A DNA stretch of 64,000 bases from Anisodus tanguticus (Eukaryota > Streptophyta > Magnoliopsida > Solanales > Solanaceae). Below are positions 41,401 to 55,085 of this stretch, piece by piece (position 1 is the stretch's first letter; every line of letters begins with the position of its first letter). The stretch is taken from the NCBI GenBank assembly GCA_034509755.1, contig CM067549.1, forward strand, positions 39,321,305 through 39,385,304. Reading direction: 5' to 3'. Both the position numbers and the translations under genes were made by a program. The notes under the pieces were generated by a model that was not told where the DNA came from, searched no databases, and was given only the letters and a program-made list of their open reading frames with translations.

Positions 41401-41944
41401 GCTCAAGACCAATATAGAAGTCAATGTCTCTATTTGGCGGCATACTCGGTAAGTTTAAAGGAAAGACCTCAGCGAACTCACTAACTACCAGAACTGACTC
41501 AAGAGAAGGAGTCTCCACACTAGTATCCTGAATATGCATAAGATAAGACAAACAACCCCAGTACACTAACTTCCTAGCCTGGATGTAAGAAATCACTTTC
41601 CTAGGAGCAAGGCTGGGAGTGCCTCTCAACTCTAACATTGGAAGACCAGGCATAACTAGCATGATCGTCTTAGAATAATAGTCCAGAATTACATGATATG
41701 GTAATAGCCAATCCACACCTAATATAACATTTAAATCCTCCTTATCTAAGATGACCAGATCAACCCAAGTGTCATAACCTATAGAAGTAACTATACACAT
41801 ACGATAAACTGTATCTACAATCACATAATCATCTACTGGTGTACACACACAAATAGGAACATCAAGCATATCACACCACATCTCTAATTTAGCAGAAAAA
41901 TAGGTAGACACAAAAGAGAATGTAGACGCTGAATCAAATAACAC
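41279..41944 (-). pseudogene. Gypsy E protease region and RT start
   Basis: VLFDSASTFSFVS is the aspartic protease motif with DSAS in place of the usual DSGA/DSGS, so it is probably inactive. VILDKEDLNVILGVDWLLPYHVILDY ends the retropepsin-like domain. EFAEVFPLNLPSMPPNRDIDFYI and LKEQLQDLLSKGFIRPSVS begin RT. Confidence 0.82.
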
Positions 41945-42078
41945 AGTAGCAGCCCGATAATCGACTGAGATTATACCTATAATGACTGCGTTCGATGCCT
42001 TAACCTCAAACCTACCAGGGAATACATAATAATGAGTGCGACCTACCTCAGACTGAGTACCCTGCTGGCCATCTCAAC

Positions 42079-43515
42079 CTAAATGAGCTCTATCTCTCCC
42101 CGGATGGGATCCACCATGACTAGACTTATGGCCACCAAGGCCCGACTAAGATCCTCCCTGGCTAGTCTGACTACCACCTCTAGATGTCTGTGATGGGGTC
42201 CTAGTTGTGCGAGAGACACCCGAAAACTATCTGAGGCAATCCCTCCTAAAGTGCCCAACCTCTCTACAACCATAACAAGACATGGCTGCTGAGGGTTGCT
42301 GAATGGAGATAGAAGAACACAAACCATTATGGTCTGAATATCTAGATTGAGAACCCCTCAAAGACTGACCATCACCATCAGTATCCTAAAGAGTTACCTG
42401 AATTGGTCGACTGGACTGTGACTGCTGATTTCTACCCTGATACACATAATTATGGGAACTAGAACCACTGAATTATCCATGTTGCCTCGCCCTCTTATCA
42501 GACTCATGTCTATACATCTTGCCCCTCACATACTCTACTATCTTATCATGCTCAGATACAGTCTTAACTACAACATAGCCAACTGAAATAGAACAATCAA
42601 TCCTCTAAGAAAATATCTCACTCGCTTCGCCTCAGTAGGTAGAAAAGGTGATGCATAACGGTATAAGGCATAGATGCGAGTTTCATATTGTGCAATTGTA
42701 GAATTGCCCTGCGCAATGTTCTAAAATTTATCACTCTTGGCCAAATGCAAGATCAAAGGCACATACTTCCCAAGGAACACTCTATAGAACCTAATTCATG
42801 TTAATGGAGGCATCCCCATGGGTAAGTAATCAACATACGCCCTCCACCACTATTTTGTGTTCCCCAAAAGTTGAAGGGCCGCAAAACTAAATCCATGTGA
42901 CTCAATAATACCTAGGGTATGAAACCTCTCATAGCTTCTCTTGATGAACTAATACACATCCCCCTCGGGCTATCCATAAAATATCGGAGGCTTCATCTAC
43001 TAAAAGTGCTCCCAAATCTTTTGCTCATCGCGGGTCATAACTATCCCTCCAATATGCCGGGAACCAAACTTTGGAGTATGGACCTCATCAATACTGGGCA
43101 CTAACATCACCACTACCTAAACCCTAGGAGTATAAAACTCAAGGTATGAGTCTTCCCCTATTCCACACGGGTCTGAGAACCACCCGAAGTAGTAGGGTGT
43201 GCCTATTGGAGCAAAACTATCAAGAACACTCAACAACCTGACCAGTGGATCCTGTAGAACCGGAGTCGCAATAAATCCAGGTTGATCCTGGGCTGGCCCC
43301 ATCTCATCTTCTAGTATATCATCCTGAGGCTTAATAACTAGCTAAAGGTAAACAAATCTAGCACGAGCCTGACCAACTCTTTATACTCTGCCCCGAGCTG
43401 GTGCTGCCGCTCTGACTCTACCTCGGCCCCAAGCATGAACTCTACTACGACTGCACACTACCAGAGCTGGTGCCGGTGTATCCTCCCTCGCTGCATCGAC
43501 ACGAGTCCTCACCAT
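42079..43515 (-). pseudogene. Gypsy E gag with zinc knuckle
   Basis: ATG at 43515-43513 starts MVRTRVDAAREDTPAPALV, followed by arginine/alanine-rich sequence typical of the gag start in these gypsy elements. Stops follow. At 42277-42236 CYGCREVGHFRRDC is a perfect CX2CX4HX4C zinc knuckle. The middle part is only partly readable. Confidence 0.75.
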
Positions 43516-43695
43516 CTGTGAGAGAATAGAAACAAAGGTCAGATACAAATTTGATTCAACTTAGCACGAAAGGAATAAGAAAGTGAAATTTACTAAATGT
43601 CCCATAGCATCTCGAAGATAAGTATGGACGTCTCCTCACCAATTCGCAAGACTCTACTAGATATTGCTCTTGTATTTAAGACCGTTTAACCTAGT

Positions 43696-43707
43696 GCTCT
43701 AATACCA
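43696..43707 (-). promoter_or_regulatory. Gypsy E primer binding site
   Basis: On the minus strand TGGTATTAGAGC follows the LTR end (TGACA) after four bases. It is a methionine-tRNA-type site with one change from TGGTATCAGAGC. Confidence 0.75.
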
Positions 43708-43711
43708 ACTT

Positions 43712-44161
43712 TGTCATGACCCATTTTTAGGAATCGTGGTGGAACCTACATAATTCCATTAGTAGGCAAACCACTCCTAATTACTAACATAATATAACAT
43801 AAATAAAAGTGAAAGATAGCACAATACTACATAAGTTATATGATAATATAAATGTGGAAGATAATAATAAGTCTAATACATCCAAAAATAACCCTCAAGT
43901 GATCTAGTCTATGAATACAAGAGCAATAAAATATGGTACAAGACTAAAATAGGCAACCAAGTGCCAAAATTGAATACATAGTCTGAACATGTCTATCAAA
44001 TACGAACAAAAGACAGTAAATAGAGAAAGAGCATCCTAGGGTATGCTGGAGGTAGTATCCTCACCGTGAAAACTGAAGGTCAACTGCTATAACTCAGCCA
44101 TGTGGTCCTACAGAGGTGGAAGGTACTGAATCTGCATTTAAAAAGAATGTAGCAAGTGTAG
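43712..44161 (-). repeat. Gypsy E 5' LTR, end fragment
   Basis: Matches 35582-36030 of the 3' LTR in order, with many point differences, then stops abruptly where gypsy F begins with TGTTACACC. Confidence 0.85.
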
Positions 44162-45402
44162 TGTTACACCCCATACTTTTAATGTCATTTTCATCATGCG
44201 TTAACTAACATAATCTTAGTAATATTGAGACCCCATCACAATGTTAACAAAGGTTTATATGAGTGTTAAGTTCATAAGAGTTCGGGGCTAAATGAATTGA
44301 AGAAAGTAAGTTCATTTAAATTCGGGGAGAACTATGCAAGATTCTGCACATAATTTGAGCCTATATCTTTGGGGGTATATCTATTAGAATATAAGGAATT
44401 ATAGAGTCCATAGACTATCTAAATTCAATTTCAGAGAATCTATTTTCGAATGCAACAAGCCGTTCATCAATCGGTGCTCTGTACAAAAAGTTATGTACGT
44501 TTTAATAAACTGCATTTCGGCGAAAGTATAATGCAGCCGCAAACTGAATTTGCGGCACTGCATTTAGGTCGCATTTTGGACTAATCACTGCCCAAATATG
44601 TGAGGATTTGTATCGCAGCATGTGGTGACTTGTGAACGCAAGTGCCACTACAAACTCGAAGCGGTGGGGCGGTTCTATGACTTTATAGCCTAACTAAGGC
44701 TTCAATTTTACCCCGAATACTTCCCAAACACTCTCAAACATTTTCCTATGGTTCTTATACCATCTAAGATCAGTTGTATATCAATTTTAAGGTAAATCCT
44801 GCATATATAATCATCAAGAGCTTAGAAATCTCCTTGATATTATGATGGGGTAAATGATCTTCTTGAAGCTTGGAGAAGAGTTGATACTACATGTTTTCTT
44901 GGCTGAGTTAAGGTAAAGTATTGATGCTCTTAATGATCTCTAAACTTCTCATAGCCTCGTTGAGATTATGGATAAGAGAAACTTGTAGTAGTTAAACTAG
45001 AACTCCATGAAAGAGTTTCTATGAATCTTTGATAGTTTTTTAGTAAACTTGGGGATGATCATGGTTTGAAATGGAAAGACATGGTGCTAGAAATCATGAA
45101 TTATATCTTGTTATTATTATTATTGTTGTGGTTGTTATTGTTGATGTTATTGGTGTTGTGTTAAAGGAGAATAGATAGCAATGTTGGTAGCCATGAAACA
45201 CCATAACTAGAGAAGTATGCACTCTAAGTGTTCATCAAATTGTTTTAGCAAATCGATTCTTAGTTTATCAATTGTATCTTAATCCAATAACTCTATATTG
45301 TGTATATAATCATTCGTAAAACATCTAAAGGTTCGTGAGATGTTGTAATCTAAGCGACGTAGATATGTTAAGGCACTTTCTTTCATTCTTTTGGTATGAT
45401 TT
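44162..45402 (+). repeat. Gypsy F 5' LTR, part 1
   Basis: The first 610 bases align with the 3' LTR (62871-63643), for example 'catcatgsgttaactaacataatcttagta', 'gaccccat.acaatgttaacaaaggttta' and 'cttaccgcccaaa'-like words. From 44770 on no partner remains because the 3' copy is truncated. Gypsy G inserted at 45402. Confidence 0.8.
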
Positions 45403-47321
45403 TGTAACATCCCGTACTTTCAGACGATGGTTTGAGTAGGTGGATGTATGCAGGTAGACTCGAGGCCAAGGAAATTGGTTATATTAAGGTATTCACATCA
45501 AGAGCTTAATATACAAAAGGATGCGGTCCCGAAATAATTTAAGTAGTTAAAAAATATGTGATAACGATGACTAATTATAATATTTTGTGAGTGCAAAAGG
45601 AGGCTACAAACTAGTACCATATCATAGGATCTTTATTCATGATTTTACATGCATATACACATGTGGAACCTAAAATAATTAACGTCCACGAATTGGACAA
45701 TTTGGTCTTGATAACTTGGACAAAGACGTGCATTGGAAATTGTGACAAGCTTTTCATTTAATATATGACATCAATGTATTAGGTATATTATGGAGCTAGT
45801 AATGAATGAATGGAGAGTACAAGTATATATTAACACGTATGCACATAGTCACTAACGTGCATATAGGCAACTTTACCGAATTTATAATTAGTGGACCATA
45901 GTAATTAGTACTTTTGTTCCTTTGTTCGGGCTTGAGCCATATGGATCACTTGTATACCTTTATACACATAGATGTGAGTAGCAACCGAATGGTTTTTGAT
46001 TTTCCAAAGAAAAAGTTCATCGATTAAATTCAACAACAACATAATTTAGCGTTTCAATTTTCTGGAATTTTCTCGCAAGTTTCTTAAAAATCAATTCTGG
46101 GATGGGGATTTCCTTGTAGAAAAGTGAGGTAATGGGAAGTTCTAAAGAAGGCATAATTTTTGAAATCTAAGGTTAAGTTGGAAAGGAGTTTGGTTCCATC
46201 GTTATCAACGGATCGACGAAGGTATGTTAAGGCAAATCATTTCTTCTTTTGGCATGGTCCATGTAACGAAACGTAACCGTAATATTATTCCATAAATTAT
46301 TCTACTCTTAGTAGTTAAGAATGTTCATATTATTGATTCTTATGTTAAAAGCATGTCTAAATGTATTCCTAAATCCTTATTGAGGTATTCGGAAAAGATG
46401 TTGGTACTCATAATGTTAGCCGAAAGTACAAGGATATTATGTCATCCGATAAGTTCAGAATGTTTCATTGTCATTTATGCATTTTCATTTGCATTATATT
46501 CATGTATTATCCTGGACTCACATGTGTTATATACACTACTATATGGTATGAATTATATATACGTAGGAGATGGGGAAAAGGGAATGGTGTTATATATGCG
46601 TCACCACCTGCAACTGGTACATATATCACGAAAATGAAGATGCCTAATGAGGCCAATATGATAATGATTATACCCACAGATGTCGAAATGAAATGATGCC
46701 CATAGAGGCTGTTATGGGAAGGAAGATGCCCTTGTGTGGCCAATATTTATATATATACTTCATTTCCATTGTGCATGACATTTAGGCATATGTATTAGGG
46801 CCCTCAGAGGCATTTACTGTTGGTTAGTCATTTCTGTCGGTTGTTTCTATTTTAGTTTGTTGGTATATTCCTGTTATGCTATTCTTCATGCCTAACATAC
46901 TCAGTACATCAGTCGTACTGACGTCCCTTTTGTTGGGGGATGCTGCGTTTCATGCCCGCAGGCTCAAGTAGAAAGGCGGCGGTTCGTACTAGTAGGTTGC
47001 TAGTTCAGCTGATATCGGAGCACTCTACTTGTTTCAGAGTTGCAGTCGGGTCGTAGTATGGTACTTTTCATATGCGTTTGGGTATGGCGGGCCCCTGTCC
47101 TGACCTTATGATGTATCTATTCTTTAGAGGCTTGTAGATAGTTGTTCTGTGTATAATAGTTATGTATGGCTTTGTCGGCTGTGATGTGTGTGTTAGCCAA
47201 ATATTTGGTAATGACCCTTGTGGTCATGATTGATTATAGATGTATGTTAAGTATGTGATTAGTGGTGCCCGACAGGTAGGGTCCGGGTGCCCATCACGGC
47301 CCTCCGATTTGGGTAGTGACA
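45403..47321 (+). repeat. Gypsy G 5' LTR
   Basis: Highly similar to 51806-53721 along its whole length. The open frames at 46353-46743 on both strands recur at 52754-53144 because they lie in the LTR, not because they are genes. Confidence 0.92.
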
Positions 47322-47325
47322 AACT

Positions 47326-47337
47326 TGGTATCAGAGC
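47326..47337 (+). promoter_or_regulatory. Gypsy G primer binding site
   Basis: TGGTATCAGAGC four bases after the LTR end is the canonical plant initiator-methionine-tRNA site. Confidence 0.88.
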
Positions 47338-47639
47338 AGGTCTGTCTTAGGGAGTTTGCAACCTGTGTCTAGTAGAGTCTTATTTATGGGTGTGTAGCAT
47401 GTCACACTTATAAATAGGAGGCTGCAAGGCATTTATGGATGGTTTCCATTCTTTTATATCATAGATCATGCAGTAGAGCTGAGTCTTAAAAATTCCGGTT
47501 TAACTCGTGCCTGATACTGTTTCAGTAATGACAGTTACCAAAAAAAGACTTCGGGTTTAACTCATGCCTGATACTGTTTAAGTAATTACGGTTACCAAAA
47601 AAAGACTTCGGTTACTGCATAGTCGTAGCTCGTAAATGA

Positions 47640-50400
47640 GTGACTCCTACCAGACGATTGATACGCTAGAAGGGCAGTATTATGTAAAAAAAATCAAAAT
47701 TATGAGAAGTTGTCTTACTCATATATGGAAGAGATAATGTAAGCCTGGAAAGCTAATATTTGTTTTCGGATACAGGGAAAAAATGGAGTAAAATAAAGGA
47801 AGTACTAAGCACCTGAACGCAAAGATTGTAAGGATTCTCTCTGTAGATCTTATCGTGCTTACGATTATAACAATGTCTTTTTCCAGTAAGATTATGATTA
47901 GCAGGGAGATTGAAGTTGGAATGAGTGTGAATACGAGTTGTATGCTCTATTGGGACAGATCCGTCAGAGGATATGAGTAAATTGCTTTCCCAAGTACCGA
48001 CGAATCTAGTAGTACCAGAGGAGTTGAGGGGAGCTCATGTACCATCAGTCCTACCACCGGCTCCATCTAATTAGGATGTAAGGAGACTGGTGCATGTATT
48101 GAATCAATTGGTTTCCTCTCAGGAATGATTTCATCCTAGAGCATCTGATAGAGATAGGCCCTTGAGGGGTCAGTGAGCTCATAACCTAGGAAATTTATCA
48201 GTCAGGGATCGCCGATATTTAAAGGGCTCAAAGATGCCAATATCTCAGGGTCAAAGTGGTAAATGTCCAGTGAGACCGCCCGACCGTCTTATAGTCAGTG
48301 TGGACGAGCGCATGCCGGATGGTGCCGCAAGGGTACATGGGGTTCGTTTAGCGTGGCAGCTATGGCCACAACGTTCAGAAGTATCCCAAGTTGATGCGCA
48401 AAGGTAAGAGTAATATGATTATGAGTTGCATAGATGAAAAGCAGAAGACATAATTGGAAGGTTTAGTAGGTTATGGAAATCTACACGGTTTACATTGAGT
48501 CATGTTGATTAAAATATGAGAATATGTTATGTACGTGCGACCTAAATTATAATATTTTACCTAGAATAGATTGGGAATTGTCCAGAGGTATCATTAACGA
48601 GGACGGATTGCCATAATCGAATCGTCTGAAGAGTGACCATCAGTAAATTTAAGAAGATCACGTAAAGTGACGTACCCAAAATAGTGAGCCAATCATATAT
48701 AAGGATCGAGTTATCCACGGTAGTGGAAGGGGACATAGGCCTCTCGTCCATGCGTAAAGGGCTAGACCGCGTATTATTGAGAATTACATGTATCAATGTT
48801 AGTAAGATAAGGCATGCTATAGGTATTGGACTGGTAAGGTCTTTGGTTTCATTGTGTAGCATGTTATAATTCCAAATACCCTCTGGATGACAAAATCTTG
48901 TTAGGGGCAATTGAGGGCGAGAACTATGGAACAATCAAAGAACAGTTGTAAGAAAATATGAAAACAATTAATATGTATGGATGGAATGATATGGTCAAGT
49001 ATCAAGGAATGAATGTTTTCATTTAATGACAAGTAGAAAGAAGATTTATGACAAGAAGGATAAAGGTGAATAAGATTATAGTTATGCAGGTTTCATAAAT
49101 GTATGATTACTCTAGAACGACACAAGGACCAATGGTATAGAAGGGATAATAAAGAACTCTTCGGCCAAAGGTGACGAACCTCTGATGTTCAGAAATATAG
49201 TATGAGAAATACTTGGAGATAAGAGACCCCCCAAGGGAACTTGAAATGGAAATGTAAAGGTAAGACGTATGAGCACTCGGTCTATAGGAGGTCTAATAAT
49301 GACAAGACAAGAAAGCTTGACAAGTCATGGGTCATATAACACCATAAATTGGATCTAAATATATGAAGCATCAGTTCCATAACCTATGCAGCCATACCTC
49401 TCAGACAGTATGTAAATGGAAGTAACAGTGAGTAAAGTTCGATATTAGCGCCTAGACAAGTGAAAAGGGGCCAATAACGCCTATGGATATAAGGTTAGAC
49501 ATTAAAGATACAAAGAGATAATGACATTATAATGAAGATAAAATGTCAGGCAAATACTGATGTCTATGAACATTTATGAACTGATCAAAGGTTCTACAAG
49601 ATAGATAAAGTAATGGATTTACATCTTAACAAGATTGAGGGAATCTTTTCCAAAGTGCCATTGACAGAAAGTCTTAGCCATGAGGCAAATAAAGGAATTC
49701 GAATCTAAGTATAATGACCAAGTTTGGATAAAGTAGGTTAACGTCATGTAATGCAAAATTCTTTAGAATCTTCCATGTACTGAACGAGGGAATAAGTTAA
49801 CGACTCAGCCTTTAAGGAGTAGTAACGTCAAGGATTAGAACCAGGAACAATGTTTGAGATTACATACGTATGCCAGAATATTCTAGAGTTAAGAAGAGTA
49901 CGACAAGTAAGAAAGTGAGTGAACAAGTAGTAAGAAAGAGAGTTGTTTATAATTACGAATAGTGGAAAAAAATTCTTTTTAGACTATGAATGAGAGTTAA
50001 CTGCGATGATACGCGCACTTCAGATTCGAGGACATTGTTCATTAGGTGTTCACAATTGAGATACTATAAATATGAGAGTTTTTACCACACCAGCTAGTAA
50101 ACAAAGCTAAAATGACAATAGAATCATTCACCCACAAGTGGCTTGACTAATGTGAGGACGAAGGAGAGAAGTTGACCTGAAGGAACGCATCAGTTAGCTA
50201 AGTGGGAGTCCGATTGGAGGATTCACAATGTGATAGCCCTATGACTTAAAATATAGCAGGGTCATCCCTCATATCGGAAGTTAAGGAACATTAGTGGGAA
50301 GTCCCCAGTTTGGAAAAAAATTAGAGAAGGCATTTAACAAAAGAAGACCACAACCTTTGAGATTGACGAACATGGGGTTCTCAAGCACTAGGGCCATTTA
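47640..50400 (+). pseudogene. Gypsy G gag and lost pol start
   Basis: At 48295-48395 a degraded CSQCGRAHAGWCRKGT segment corresponds to the conserved cysteine-rich start before the gag zinc knuckle in such elements. From there to about 50400 no RT or RNase H motif can be followed in any frame. 48557-48934 frames are not supported. Confidence 0.5.
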
Positions 50401-50435
50401 TATGTTCCAAATGTAGCGGGATTACGAGATAAATT

Positions 50436-51655
50436 ATGACGGAAGTCCATTGCTCACGATATCCAATTCGCCCTACATCTATTAAGATGTATCATGATCT
50501 TAAGGGTGTCTACTTATGGAACGACATGAAGAGGCGCATTGCAGAGTTTGTAGCTCAGTGTCCTAATTGTCAGCAAGTAAAAATAGAGCACCAAAAGCCC
50601 GACGGTTTGACTCAGAATATTGAGATCCCGATGTGGAAATGGGAAATAATTAATATGGACTTCATTACGGGTTTACCTCGCTCTTATCATATGTTTGGTT
50701 CTATTTGGTTAATTGTTACTAGACTGACCAAATCAACTCAATCCTTAGCAGTCGAGACTACCTACACAGCCGAGGTCTACGCAAAGTTATATGCCTATTT
50801 ATATTATATCTGACCGAGGTATGCGGTTCATAGTTAATTTTTGGAAATCATTTCAAAAAGGGGTTTTGGCACTTAAGTTAATCTTAGCACATCTTCCTAC
50901 CCTCAGACAGACGGGCAGGCCGAGCGTACGATTCAAACGCTCAAGGACATGCTACAAACTTGCACATTAGACTTCAAGAGAAGTTGGGATGATCATCTAT
51001 CCCTTATGGAATTTGTGTACAATAACAATCATCACGCTAGCATTAAAATGGCTCCATACGAGGATTTGTATGGACGAAGATGTAGATCTCCTATCGGATG
51101 GTTCGAAGTAAGCGAATCAGAATTATTTCGGTCTAACGTAGTGCACCAAGCCATAGAGAATGTGGAGCTTATCCAAGAAAGACTGTTAACCGCTCAGAGT
51201 CATTAGAAGACGTATTCAGATGTGTGACAGCATGACTTAGAGTTACAAGGAGATGAATGGGTCTTATTGAAGAATTCACATATAAAAGGTGTAATAGGGT
51301 TACAAAAAAAAAGGAAAGCTTAGCCAAGGTATATTGGGCCATATCGCATAATTCGATGAATCGGCTAAGTGGATTATGAATTGGACTTGCCTCCAGAGTT
51401 AGAGTTTGTTCATCCGATTTTCCATGTGTCTGTGTTGGGAGCGTGTATTGGAGATCTTTCGCGGATTGCGCCAATTGACGATGTGAAAGTTACAGAAGAC
51501 CTATTATATAAGGAGGTTCCTATTATTATCTTGGATCGACGAGCCTGCAAGTTGAGGACTAAGGAAGTAGCCTCCATGAAAGTTCTTTGACGGAATAAAA
51601 ATGTAGAAGAAGTGACATGGGAGACGGAAGATGAGCATAAGGTGAATTCTGTTTA
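50436..51655 (+). pseudogene. Gypsy G integrase and chromodomain remnant
   Basis: HCSRYPIRPTSIKMYHDLKGVYLW and CPNCQQVKIEHQKP give the H2C2 zinc finger, and WKWEIINMDFITGLPRS the core start (50436-50813). After a break, MLQTCTLDFKRSWDDHLSLMEFVYNNNHHASI (50949). At 51369 LDLPPELEFVHPIFHVSVL, then EVPIIILDRRACKLRTKEVASMKVL and (after a stop) EEVTWETE, a chromodomain-like tail. Confidence 0.85.
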
Positions 51656-51805
51656 TTAATGCTTAAGAACCATGAGAGGTCTGATGTAATGATGTATGTT
51701 ATACTGTATGGTCCCATGAAGCAGTGGTTGTGTTTCTAGCTATGTGACGGGCAATAGATATGTCACCCTAATATTCAAGGACGAATGTTTCTAAGGGGGG
51801 AAGGA

Positions 51806-53721
51806 TGTAACATCCGTACTTTCGGGCGATGGTTTGAGCAGGTGGACATATGCAAGTAGACTCGAGGCTAAGGAAATTGGTTATATTTAGGTATTCACAT
51901 CAAGAGCTTAGTATACAAAAGGATGCTATCCCGAAATAATTTAAGGATTTAAAAAAGATGTGATAACGATGACTAATTATAATATTTTGTGTGTGCAAAA
52001 TGAGGCTACAAACTAGTACCATATCATAGGATATTTATTCATGATTTTACATGCATATACATATGTGGCACCTAAAATAATTAATTGCCACAAATTGGAT
52101 AATTTGGTCTTGATAACTTGGACAAAGACGTGCATTGGAAATTGTGACAAGCTTTTCATTTAATATATGACATCAATGTATTAAGTGTATTATGGAGCTA
52201 GTAATGAATGAATGGAGAGTACAAGTATATATTAACATGTATGCACATAGTCACTAACGTGCATATAGGCAACTTTACCGAATTTGGAATTAGTGGACCA
52301 TAGTAATTAGTTTTTTTGTTCCTTTGTTCGGGCTTGAGCCATATGGATCACTTGTATACCTTTATACACAGAGATGTGAGCAGCAACCGAATGGTTTTCA
52401 GTTTTCCAAAGAAGAAGTTCGTCGATTAAGTTCAACATCAACGTAATTCAGCGTTTAATTTTCTGGAATTTTCTCGCAAGTTCCTTAAAAATCAATTATG
52501 GGATAGGGATTTCCTTGTAGTAAAGTGAGGTAATGAGAAGTTCTAAAGAAGGCATAATTTTTGACATCTAAGGTTAAGTTGGGAAGGAGGCTGGTTACGT
52601 CGTTATCAACGGATCGACGAAGGTATGTTAAGGCAAATCATTTCTTCTTTTGGCATGCTCCATGTAACGAAACGTAACCGTAATATTATTCTATAAATTA
52701 TTCTACTCTTAGTAGTTAAGAATGTTCATATTATTGATTCCTATGTTAAAAGTATGTCTAAATATGTTCCTAAATACTTATTGACGTATACGGAAAAGAT
52801 GTTGGTACTCATAGTGTTAGCCGAATGTACAAGGATATTATGTCATCCGATAAGTTCAGAATGTTTCATTGTCATTTATGCATTTTCATTTGCATTATAT
52901 TCATGTATTACCCTAGACCCACATGTGTTATATACACTACTATATGGTATGAATTATATATATGTAGGGGATGGGGAAAAGGGAATGGCGTTATATACGC
53001 GTCACCACCTGCAGCTGGTACAAATATCACAAAAAGAAAGATGCCCAATGAGGCCAATATGATAATGATTATGCCCACAGAGACCGAAATGAAATGATGC
53101 CTATAGAGGCTGTTATGGGAAGAAAGATGTCCTTGTGTGGACAATATTTATATGTATACCGCATTTACATTATGCATGACATTTAGGCATATGTATTAGG
53201 GCCCTCAGAGGCATTTATTGTTGGTCAGCCATTTTTGTCGGCTGTTTCTGTTTCAGTTTATTGTTATATTCCCGTTATGCTATTCTTCATGCCTGACATA
53301 CTCAGTACATCAGTCGTACTGATATCCCTTTTGTTGGGGGATGCTGCGTTTCATGCCCACAGGCTCAGGTAGACATGTGGCGGTTCACACTAGTAGGTTG
53401 CTGGTTCAGCTGATATCGGAGCACTCTACTTGTTTCATAGTTGTAGTTGGGTCATAGTATGGTATTTTTCATATGCGTTTGGGTATGGCGGGGCCTTTCC
53501 CGACCTTATGATGTATATATACTTTAGAGGCTTGTAGACAATTGTCATGTATATAGTAGTTGTGTATGGCTCTGTCGACTGTGATGTGTGTGTTAACCAA
53601 ATATTTGGTAACGACCCTTGTTGTCATGATTGATTACAGATGTATGTTAAGTATGTGATTAGTGGTGCCTGGCAGGTAGGGTCCGGATGCCCGCCACGGC
53701 CCTTCGGTTTGGGTCGTGACA
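51806..53721 (+). repeat. Gypsy G 3' LTR
   Basis: Preceded by the purine tract AAGGGGGGAAGGA. One C is missing in its start (CATCCG against CATCCCG). Confidence 0.92.
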
Positions 53722-53726
53722 GATTT

Positions 53727-54707
53727 CTACAATACGTAAATGAACGAATGATATTCAAGATGACTTTATTCTTAGTGAAAGTAGGAAGCTCATGTTGATT
53801 GATTCAAAAAGGTATTTTCTGTTTCATGATAGTGATTCTTGGTCTTGTTGAAACATATGTTGATGATGTGAGTTCCATAATGATAATCGGAGGTGTAACA
53901 ATCTTATGTCACTCCGACGGCCTCAAAAGGGTATTACATGGTCTTTATGTATATGTAATACATATTTATATTTCCCACAGAGGCCTATAGTTTTATGGCA
54001 TTATATACACATCTTATACTGATATGATACTAATGGTATTTCCCACAGAGGCCTACGACATTTTATACGTATCTTATAAGATATGATACTAATAATATTG
54101 CTCACAGATGCCTACGACATTATATACACAACTTATTGAAATATGATACTGATGATATTTCCACAGAGGCCTACGTCGTTATATATACTTGATTATTTCC
54201 ATTTATGTATAGTATGGTCCTTAGTGACACTTTTGAGTTACAAGTTGTTGCTTTCAGTTCCCTATACTCATCGATGCTCTTACTTACGTTTACTTATGCC
54301 TTACATATTCAGTACATTCTTTCATATAGACATCCCTTTCTGGGGCATTGCGTTTCATTCCCACAAGTAAAAATAGAGATACAGAATATCCCTCTCAGTA
54401 GGCATGTCGACTCAGTGGAAGAGTGACTTGTTCCTTTCTTCCAGAGCTGTGTAGTGAGCTGATAGGTATGGTAGTTGTGTCTATGTACATAGTTGGGTAT
54501 GGCCATATGTTGTTGACGTACTCCTTAGAGGCTTGTAGACAGTCGTCTTATATATAGTAGTCTTGTGTGGCCTTGTCGGCCTTGTTGTATATATGTCTAT
54601 TGGGATTTTGTTGCGTGCAGGTGGTCGTATCATTTGATCAGGTAATCATTCGTCAGAGGCCTTGTCGGCTCCTTTATTGTTGAGTATGCTACAAGTATCA
54701 TGAATGA
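53727..54707 (+). repeat. Gypsy F 5' LTR, part 2
   Basis: Continues the F LTR beyond the G insertion. 'catattcagtacattc...catccctttctggggcattgcgtttcattcccaca' is the diverged version of a block in the G LTR, so F and G belong to related families. Confidence 0.7.
53971..54190 (+). repeat. Tandem repeat in gypsy F LTR, 59-68 bp period
   Basis: 'cacaga(g/t)gcct' recurs at 53976, 54044, 54103 and 54162, each followed by 'acg(a/t)cattatatacac..ctta' and 'atatgatact.at'. Three full diverged units and a partial one. Confidence 0.8.
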
Positions 54708-54947
54708 TAGGGGTGGGCAAAAAATCTGATGCACCAAAAAAACCGAACCGAACTGGTGAATCGGTTCGGTTAAATATTTGCTACACACCCGATTTAAAAA
54801 AAAACCAATTCATTTTTAAAAAAATTGAATCGGTTCGGTTCACATGATTTGTGATACACCGAACTGAAAAACTGGGGCTATTCTTGTAATTAGCCATACC
54901 CCTATATAAATGAAAGCCCTAAAGATTTCATTTTCCGCAACACTCAC

Positions 54948-55085
54948 TTCACTCGATCGATTTCAGCACTTTTGTTCAATTTCAGCACTTTTGTTCAAGC
55001 TTTTGTTCAATTTCAGCACTCACTCGATCGATTTCAGCACTCACTCGATCGATTTCACTATTTTCCGCAGCACTTTTGTTCAAGC
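54948..55085 (+). repeat. Short tandem motifs in the H leader
   Basis: 'ttcagcacttttgttcaa' occurs three times and 'cactcactcgatcgatttcagcact'-like units follow, partly overlapping. Non-coding leader of the transposase gene. Confidence 0.7.

Larger units (their letters stand above)
45403..53721 (+). mobile_element. Gypsy G: 8.3-kb gypsy with two full LTRs, TSD GATTT
   Basis: LTRs of 1,919 bp (45403-47321) and 1,916 bp (51806-53721) start TGTAACATCC and end GTGACA. GATTT flanks both sides (45398-45402; 53722-53726). The internal 4.5 kb is shorter than usual: gag is a remnant, RT is not recognisable and only integrase with a chromodomain-like end is readable. Inserted in the 5' LTR of gypsy F. 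Confidence 0.93.

Noticed and set aside
46353..46743. Overlapping open frames on both strands that recur at 52754-53144
   Set aside because: They lie in the two LTR copies of gypsy G, so their conservation is only LTR duplication. They have no recognisable domain and no coding-like difference pattern.
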